From Chloroflexota bacterium (GTDB lineage Bacteria > Chloroflexota > Anaerolineae > Anaerolineales > UBA11657): 19,069 bases of DNA. The DNA is taken from positions 2,048 to 21,116 of the forward strand of contig QWRL01000017.1 in the NCBI GenBank assembly GCA_003670425.1, given 5' to 3'. Shown piece by piece: positions 14,519 through 19,069 of the stretch (position 1 is the stretch's first letter; every line of letters begins with the position of its first letter). The notes beneath the pieces are model-generated. The model did not search any database. It worked only from the letters and a program-made list of their open reading frames with translations, and had not been told where the DNA came from. A program made the position numbers and the translations under genes.

Positions 14519-15001
14519 ATGAGTTTGCAAACTGATGTCCGCGAGCGCCACCTGCGCATGATGGCCAAGACTTGCGCCGTATTGCAAAACATTGTGCGCA
14601 ATTTGGCGCCGGGCCGCGCCACCAGCCTGCGAGACGGGCCGCAGGGCTGGAACACGGTCGAAATTTTATGCCACCTGCGCGACTTTGACACCATCTTCCG
14701 CGAGCGGGCTGAGTTGATGTTGAAGCAGGACAACCCGGCGCTAGCCGCGTATGACCATCTGGCGCTGGTGATTGAGCGCGCCTATGCCAAACAAAAACTG
14801 GACACGGTGCTGGCGGAGCTGGTGGCGTCACGGCAGAAGTCGCTGGCATTTTTTGAAGCGCTGACAGAAGCACAGTGGAACCGCCCGGGCCAGCACGCCG
14901 AACGCGGCCAGATTACGGTGAATGATATTGCGGTGCAGTTTGGCACGCACGACCTCGACCACATCGAGCAGATCACGCGCATCCTTTCCGAAGCTGCGTA
15001 A
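14519..15001 (+). CDS. DinB-family protein
   Basis: The 160-residue four-helix protein belongs to the DinB/YfiT-like superfamily. It has the first motif GWNTVEILCHLRDFD with His52, and the late motif FGTHDLDHIEQI with His144 and His148. These three histidines are at the spacing of the family's metal site. Members include thiol-dependent S-transferases (bacillithiol, mycothiol) and many proteins of unknown role; nothing in the sequence narrows the function. It has the best ribosome site in the window, AGGAG, 8 bases before the ATG. It follows the phosphorylase gene after 60 bases and converges on the FAH gene. Confidence 0.88.
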   Translation: MSLQTDVRERHLRMMAKTCAVLQNIVRNLAPGRATSLRDGPQGWNTVEILCHLRDFDTIFRERAELMLKQDNPALAAYDHLALVIERAYAKQKLDTVLAELVASRQKSLAFFEALTEAQWNRPGQHAERGQITVNDIAVQFGTHDLDHIEQITRILSEAA

Positions 15002-15002
15002 A

Positions 15003-15053
15003 CTGCGCAAGTGCGCGCAGCTGCCCGGCAAGCTCTTGGCGCCCGCTTGCAGC
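15003..15053. terminator. Candidate bidirectional hairpin terminator region
   Basis: In the 65-base gap between the convergent DinB and FAH genes there are two stems: CTGCGC (15003-15008) with GCGCAG (15015-15020), and GCAAGC (15028-15033) with GCTTGC (15045-15050). There is no clear T-run on either side, so the call rests on position and pairing only. Confidence 0.35.
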
Positions 15054-15066
15054 GCGCCTAACTTAT

Positions 15067-15942
15067 TTACGCGCCAACCGCGACCACGGTGTTGCGCAAG
15101 CGCCCAATCCGTTCCACTTCGCACTCCACCACATCGCCGGCGGCCAAAAACTCCGGCGGCTGGCGCGCGAAGCCCACGCCCTCCGGCGTGCCAGTGGCAA
15201 TGATGTCGCCCGGCTCCAGCGTGCGGCCATGCGAAAGCACTGCAATCGCACCCGCCACATCCAGCATCAACTGTGCTGTGTTTGAATCCTGCTTGAGCAC
15301 GCCATTCACCCAGCAGCGCAGCCGCAGGTTGTGCGCATCCGGCAGCTCATCACTGGTCACAATCCACGGCCCCATCGGGCAGCTGCCGTCCAGGCTCTTG
15401 CCCATGAAGAACTGCTGATGCCGGTATTGAATGTCGCGCGCGGAAACATCGTTGAGCACCATGTACCCGAACACGTGGCGCAGCGCGGCTTCGCGCGCAA
15501 TGTTTTTTCCGCCAATGCCAATCACCACCGCCAGCTCCACCTCCCAATCCAGCTGGCTGGAGACGGCCGCGTCAAACGGGATCGGCGCGTGCGGGCCGTT
15601 GGCGGTGGTGGGCGCCTTGGTGAACACGGCTGTGTGCGCCGGGATCTGCAGCTCTTTGCCCTGCGCTGCGTAAACCTCGCGCGCGTGCTCCAAATAGTTT
15701 TTGCCGAGGCACATGATATTTTTTGCGGGGCGCGGGATGGGCGCCAGCAGCTCCACCGCCGCCAGCGGTGCGCTGCTGATTGGCTGCATTTGAGCCAGCG
15801 CCAGCCAGCGGGCGGGGCCGCCCGCAATCACATCAAGCATTGCGTGCGCGGGCGCACTCTGGCGCACCAGCATTTGCACGCTGTCTGCGCTCACGCGCCC
15901 CACAAAAGTTTCGCCCTCATGCACGCAGGTAACCAGTTTCAT
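15067..15942 (-). CDS. Fumarylacetoacetate hydrolase (FAH) superfamily protein
   Basis: The 291-residue protein has the full FAH-domain pattern: NIMCLGKNYLEHAREV (75-90), a strand with the metal ligands Glu134 and Glu136 in DWEVELAVVIG, Asp165 in LNDVSARD, Lys182 in MGKSLDGSCPMGPW, and TGTPEGVGF (250-258). The family includes fumarylpyruvate hydrolases, acylpyruvases, 2-hydroxyhepta-diene-dioate isomerases and oxaloacetate decarboxylases, all acting on 2-oxo acids in the cytosol. The neighbourhood does not indicate which reaction applies. I chose ATG 15942 because AAAGGA lies about 10 bases upstream and the family's N-terminus starts there; a frame extending to 16023 adds 27 unrelated residues. 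It is divergent from the YfhO-family gene, 162 bases away. Confidence 0.93.
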   Translation of the reverse strand: MKLVTCVHEGETFVGRVSADSVQMLVRQSAPAHAMLDVIAGGPARWLALAQMQPISSAPLAAVELLAPIPRPAKNIMCLGKNYLEHAREVYAAQGKELQIPAHTAVFTKAPTTANGPHAPIPFDAAVSSQLDWEVELAVVIGIGGKNIAREAALRHVFGYMVLNDVSARDIQYRHQQFFMGKSLDGSCPMGPWIVTSDELPDAHNLRLRCWVNGVLKQDSNTAQLMLDVAGAIAVLSHGRTLEPGDIIATGTPEGVGFARQPPEFLAAGDVVECEVERIGRLRNTVVAVGA

Positions 15943-15971
15943 TATTTTTTTTCCTTTGGCATTGTTTTGTA

Positions 15972-16031
15972 GCTGCGCAACTGGCCGGTGCGCTGCGCAG
16001 CCGGCGCATGCTGCGCGCCACAAATTATAAT
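15972..16031 (+). promoter_or_regulatory. Promoter region of the YfhO-family gene with TATAAT and repeated GCTGCGC
   Basis: A perfect TATAAT lies at 16026-16031. No good -35 box is present. Upstream are three direct copies of GCTGCGC, beginning at 15972, 15992 and 16010 (spacings of 20 and 18 bases, close to two helical turns). The middle copy is part of the palindrome GCTGCGCAGC (15992-16001). The word is frequent in this genome, so the repeat may be chance. Confidence 0.35.
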
Positions 16032-16104
16032 TGCAGGGTGCTGGCAGCAGCGCCCCACCCTTGATAATGCCAGCCGCAAAGTGCCCTCTGCGCCAAAATC
16101 TGTG

Positions 16105-18405
16105 ATGCCTGAAGCCCCAAGCCCTGCCAGCGCGCCCGCCGCGGAATACGCCATCCCGCGCCGCATGCGCGCGGCAGGCCTCGCTCTGCTGCTTGCAGCC
16201 ACCTGCATCTTTTTTTGGCCGCTATTCGCCGGGGAACCCTGGCATGTCCCGTCCGGCGGCGGGGGCGACAATGTTTCGTTTCTGTGGCCCACGTATAGTT
16301 TTTCCGCCGAAACAATCCGCGCGGGCAGCTGGCCGCTTTGGAACCCCTATTTGTTTGGCGGCGCTCCGCACGCCGCAGACAACCAGTCCAGTTTGTACTA
16401 TCCGCCGTTTCTGCTGCTGACAGCGTTTGCGCGCGTGCCATATCGCGCGCTGGAGTGGATGGTCTTGCTGCATATGTTCTCCGCCGGAGCCGGCATGTAC
16501 ACGCTGCTGGCCAGCCTGCTGCCCGCAAGCGCGCGGCCGCATCATCGGGTGTCCGCTGCCATCGCAGCGGCGCTTGCCTTCCAATTCTCGTCCGTGTTCG
16601 TAACCCACATTGGCAACTTGAACATCGTGGTTGTGGCATCTTATCTGCCGTGGGCTGTGTGGTGCTCGCACAAACTGCAGGTGGTTGGCGGCCGGCGCTG
16701 GCTGCTGGCGCTGGCGCTGTGTGTGGCGCTGGCGTTCCTTGGCAACCATGTGCAAATGTTTTTGTTCATCACCGTCGCGCTCATCTTCCATGGGGCCGCC
16801 GGGCTGTTTGCGCTGCGGCGCAGCGCAGCGCGCCAGTCCGTGCGCCTGGTTGCAAATTATTTTTTGGCAGCACTAATCACCACCGGCCTCACGGCGCCGT
16901 CTTTGCTGCCGGGGCTGGAGATGCTGCCGCAAACACTGCGCTTCAACTTCACTTACGCCAGCGCCTCCGAGTATTCGCTTCCGCCCGCCGGCCTGGCTGG
17001 CATGCTCTCGCCGCTGCTCTTCGGGCGCGGCCCCGAGAACTTCTGGGCAGATTGGGACCGCGTGGAGCTTGGCTTCGCCGGCTTGATTACGCTGTGGCTC
17101 GCTGCATTGGCCGTCAGCCTGCCGCGCCAGCGCACATTTGCGATCGCGCTCGGTGCCACGGGGCTGGTGATCGCACTTGGAAAACACACGCCGGTGCATT
17201 TTTGGATGTACGAGTACATACCGGGCTTCAATGGCATGCGCGTGCCGGGGCGCACCGTGCTGCTGACTGACTTTTGTTTTACGCTGCTGGCGGGCATTGG
17301 ATTGTGCGACCTGCTGCAGCGCACAACATCAGTGCGGCGCGCGCAGCAAGCCGCTGTGGTGCTGGCCGCGCTGCTGCTCGGCGGGCTTAGTGCCGGGTGG
17401 TGGCTGGCTGTGCCCGCCGGTGCAGCCAAGCCGCTGGCCAATTTGCAACTTGCAATCGGCGTCGGCTTGGCTACGCTGCTGGCCGCATTCTCCATCCCAT
17501 CCGCCGCGCGCTGGTGGGGCTTGCCGCTGCTTTTGGCTGCGGAGCTGGTTGGCTTGGGCGCATGGGTGGAGACGGGCAAGTACGATCCCGCTGCCGGCTA
17601 CCGCGCCGGCCCAGCCATGCAATGGCTGCAAGCGCAGCCGCAGCCTTTTCGCATTGATATCGCCACAATAGAGTGGCAGCAAGACACCGGCGCCATCAAC
17701 CACATTGAGACGGTGGACGGCCTGGACAATCCGCTGCAGCTGGCGCGCTATCACACGTACTACTGGGCGGTTGGCACCCGCGGGTCGCCGCAATACAACT
17801 TCCTCAACGCAAAATATTTGATCACAGCCAAAAATCGTCCGGCCGCCGCTGCCAGCTTTGTGCCGGTGTTTAATGAGGACCCGCTGGTGGATGTGTACCT
17901 GAACACCGGCGCCATACCGCGCATCCAGCTGATATACGATACGCTGCCCGCAGCGGGCGGTGAACAGGCATTTGCGGCCGTGCAGGCGCCCGCTTTTGAC
18001 CCGCTGCGCACTGTGGTGCTGGAGGGCGGCGTGCCATTGCACAGCGCGCCCCCGCCCGGCCATGAACTGTTTTATGTGCGCTACCTGCCCACGGATCAAC
18101 TGCTTGTGGCGCGCAGCTCCACGCCCGCGCATTTGGTCTTCAGCGAGAAATGGTTTCCGGGCTGGCGCGCAGCGGTAGACGGCCAACCCGCCGAAATTCA
18201 AATTGCCAACTTTGCGTTCCGTGCGGTTTACATTCCGGCCGGCGAGCATACGATCACCATGCAGTTTGTGCCAACCAGCACGCCATGGGGCATTGCAATC
18301 ATGCTGCTCACGGTTGCACTACTGGCTGGCGCCGCACTTTGGCAGCCAGTTATGCAAGCTGGCGCCCGCCGCCGCGCGCAGCGCAGCGCTGCTGTGCGCG
18401 CGTAG
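16105..18405 (+). CDS. YfhO-family multi-pass membrane protein (GT-C type)
   Basis: The 766-residue protein begins with a membrane helix (about 22-42), followed by an outward loop with GGGGDNVSFLWP (Asp55) and NPYLFGGAPHAADNQSSLYY, split here, which are typical of YfhO proteins. About a dozen more helices follow, then a soluble part from about residue 510 and a beta-rich segment near the end, FSEKWFPGWRAAVDGQ, followed by a final helix and a basic tail. YfhO proteins are thought to use polyprenyl-linked sugars to decorate cell-surface polymers such as teichoic acids at the outer face of the membrane. I chose ATG 16105 because a TATAAT box (16026-16031) lies inside the longer frame that starts at 15988. 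Substrate unknown; the GT2 enzyme at 12835 could supply a lipid-linked sugar. Confidence 0.88.
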   Translation: MPEAPSPASAPAAEYAIPRRMRAAGLALLLAATCIFFWPLFAGEPWHVPSGGGGDNVSFLWPTYSFSAETIRAGSWPLWNPYLFGGAPHAADNQSSLYYPPFLLLTAFARVPYRALEWMVLLHMFSAGAGMYTLLASLLPASARPHHRVSAAIAAALAFQFSSVFVTHIGNLNIVVVASYLPWAVWCSHKLQVVGGRRWLLALALCVALAFLGNHVQMFLFITVALIFHGAAGLFALRRSAARQSVRLVANYFLAALITTGLTAPSLLPGLEMLPQTLRFNFTYASASEYSLPPAGLAGMLSPLLFGRGPENFWADWDRVELGFAGLITLWLAALAVSLPRQRTFAIALGATGLVIALGKHTPVHFWMYEYIPGFNGMRVPGRTVLLTDFCFTLLAGIGLCDLLQRTTSVRRAQQAAVVLAALLLGGLSAGWWLAVPAGAAKPLANLQLAIGVGLATLLAAFSIPSAARWWGLPLLLAAELVGLGAWVETGKYDPAAGYRAGPAMQWLQAQPQPFRIDIATIEWQQDTGAINHIETVDGLDNPLQLARYHTYYWAVGTRGSPQYNFLNAKYLITAKNRPAAAASFVPVFNEDPLVDVYLNTGAIPRIQLIYDTLPAAGGEQAFAAVQAPAFDPLRTVVLEGGVPLHSAPPPGHELFYVRYLPTDQLLVARSSTPAHLVFSEKWFPGWRAAVDGQPAEIQIANFAFRAVYIPAGEHTITMQFVPTSTPWGIAIMLLTVALLAGAALWQPVMQAGARRRAQRSAAVRA

Positions 18406-18426
18406 TACTCTCACAGCACCCCTTTC

Positions 18427-19069
18427 TTGAGCAGCACACGCCCCCAAACGCAAACGCCGCCGCGCCGCACGGAGCTGCTGCTGGCGGGTGCGCTATTGCT
18501 GCTGGCCGGCACGCTGCGCATGGGCTGGCCCGCTGCCACGGAGTTCAAGGCCGACGAAGCGCGGCTGTATGCGCTGGCGCTGGATGCGGCCACGGGTGCG
18601 GGCCTGCCACTGCGCGGCATCGGCACCTCGGTTGGCTTTCCAAATTTTCCGTTGAGCGTGTGGCTGTATGCGCTGCCGCTTTGGGTGTGGCCGCATCCGT
18701 ACAGTGCCGTGCTGTTTACGGGCGCATTGAACACGCTGGCGGTGGCGGCATGCTGGTGGCTGGCGCGGCGCGTGTGGGGCGCGGAGGCTGCGCTGCTGGC
18801 GGCGCTTTTGTACGCTGCCAGCCCGTGGGCCATTATTTATTCGCGCAAGCTTTGGGCGCAGAACCTGCTGCCGCTGTTTGTGATGGGCTGGGCCGCCAGC
18901 GGCCTGCTTGCATTTTGGGAGCAGCGCCGCAGCTGGCTGGCTGCCCATATTGTGCTGCTGGCTGCAGCCCTGCAGCTGCATATCTCCGGCGCTGCACTGG
19001 CGCTGCCCACCCTGTGTGCACTGGCTCTCACCCGCAAAACTTTCAGCCGGCGCGCGCTGCTGCTGGGAA
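18427..19069 (+). CDS. GT39/PMT-like membrane glycosyltransferase, 3' end cut by window
   Basis: An open frame of 214 codons runs off the right edge. It encodes a helix at about 17-31 and then EFKADEARLYALALD, with Asp43-Glu44 in the first outward loop, the position of the catalytic acidic residue in protein-mannosyltransferase and ArnT-like enzymes. FPNFPLSVWLYALPLWVW and several more helices follow. These enzymes transfer a sugar from polyprenyl phosphate to proteins or lipids on the outer face of the membrane. There is no ATG or GTG near the start; the TTG at 18427 is the most likely start, and the first in-frame ATG (18520) lies past the first helix. The gene is in the same frame as the preceding YfhO gene, 21 bases after its TAG. 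Confidence 0.82.
   Translation, partial: MSSTRPQTQTPPRRTELLLAGALLLLAGTLRMGWPAATEFKADEARLYALALDAATGAGLPLRGIGTSVGFPNFPLSVWLYALPLWVWPHPYSAVLFTGALNTLAVAACWWLARRVWGAEAALLAALLYAASPWAIIYSRKLWAQNLLPLFVMGWAASGLLAFWEQRRSWLAAHIVLLAAALQLHISGAALALPTLCALALTRKTFSRRALLLG

Noticed and set aside
16338..18249. Long alternative frames on both strands within the YfhO gene
   Set aside because: Out-of-frame shadows: no hydrophobic helix pattern or motif, whereas the YfhO frame is continuous and family-like.
1..19069. tRNA, rRNA, CRISPR arrays, insertion sequences, attachment sites
   Set aside because: No cloverleaf with a CCA-type end, no regularly spaced repeats, no transposase or integrase motif and no long terminal repeats were found on reading both strands.

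Overview
The window is GC-rich, densely coded bacterial chromosome with no sign of phage, transposon, CRISPR or RNA genes. Two LytR-CpsA-Psr (LCP) type envelope proteins, a full-length FtsZ-family protein, a polyprenyl-phosphate sugar synthase and two GT-C type membrane glycosyltransferases suggest a free-living bacterium. The mix resembles Chloroflexota (Anaerolineae-like), but that placement rests on general gene content and not on a marker gene.

Layout. (1) 1-718, minus: 5' part of a TauE/SafE (TSUP) anion permease, cut by the window edge. (2) 853-1839, plus: a P1/S58 (DmpA/NylC-type) autoprocessing N-terminal-nucleophile hydrolase behind a potentially structured leader. (3) 1861-5132, minus: a two-gene ABC exporter of LolCDE/MacB type, ATPase first and two-module FtsX permease second. 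(4) 5152-11629, plus: six tightly spaced co-directional genes. They are a cytosolic TPR-plus-caspase-like (clan CD, C25-type) protease, a TIM-barrel glycoside-hydrolase-like protein lacking the expected catalytic glutamates, an FtsZ-family GTPase with a degenerate T7 loop, an 86-aa protein resembling the protease's C-terminal domain, a 68-aa single-helix membrane protein, and a membrane-anchored degenerate LCP-like protein. (5) 11639-12790, minus: an intact LCP glycopolymer transferase, convergent with the degenerate one. (6) 12835-15001, plus: dolichol-phosphate-mannose-synthase-like GT2, 5'-methylthioadenosine phosphorylase and a DinB-family protein. (7) 15067-15942, minus: an FAH-superfamily hydrolase. 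(8) 16105 to the end, plus: a YfhO-family membrane protein and the 5' part of a GT39/PMT-like glycosyltransferase.

How the genes may work together. The GT2 enzyme could supply a lipid-linked sugar to the two GT-C membrane proteins, and the LCP enzyme could attach finished glycopolymers to the wall. MtnP (methylthioadenosine salvage) and the FAH hydrolase look like ordinary metabolic genes.

The best candidate for an undescribed system is region 4: a possibly hydrolysis-impaired FtsZ paralogue that keeps a membrane-tethering-type C-terminal peptide, in one operon with a cytosolic caspase-like protease, a small protein sharing the protease's tail domain, a pseudo-glycosidase, and two membrane proteins of which one is a broken LCP. 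A role at the division site or in regulated proteolysis is inference; the gene order and residue changes are visible in the sequence. No stretch over 300 bases lacks a gene.
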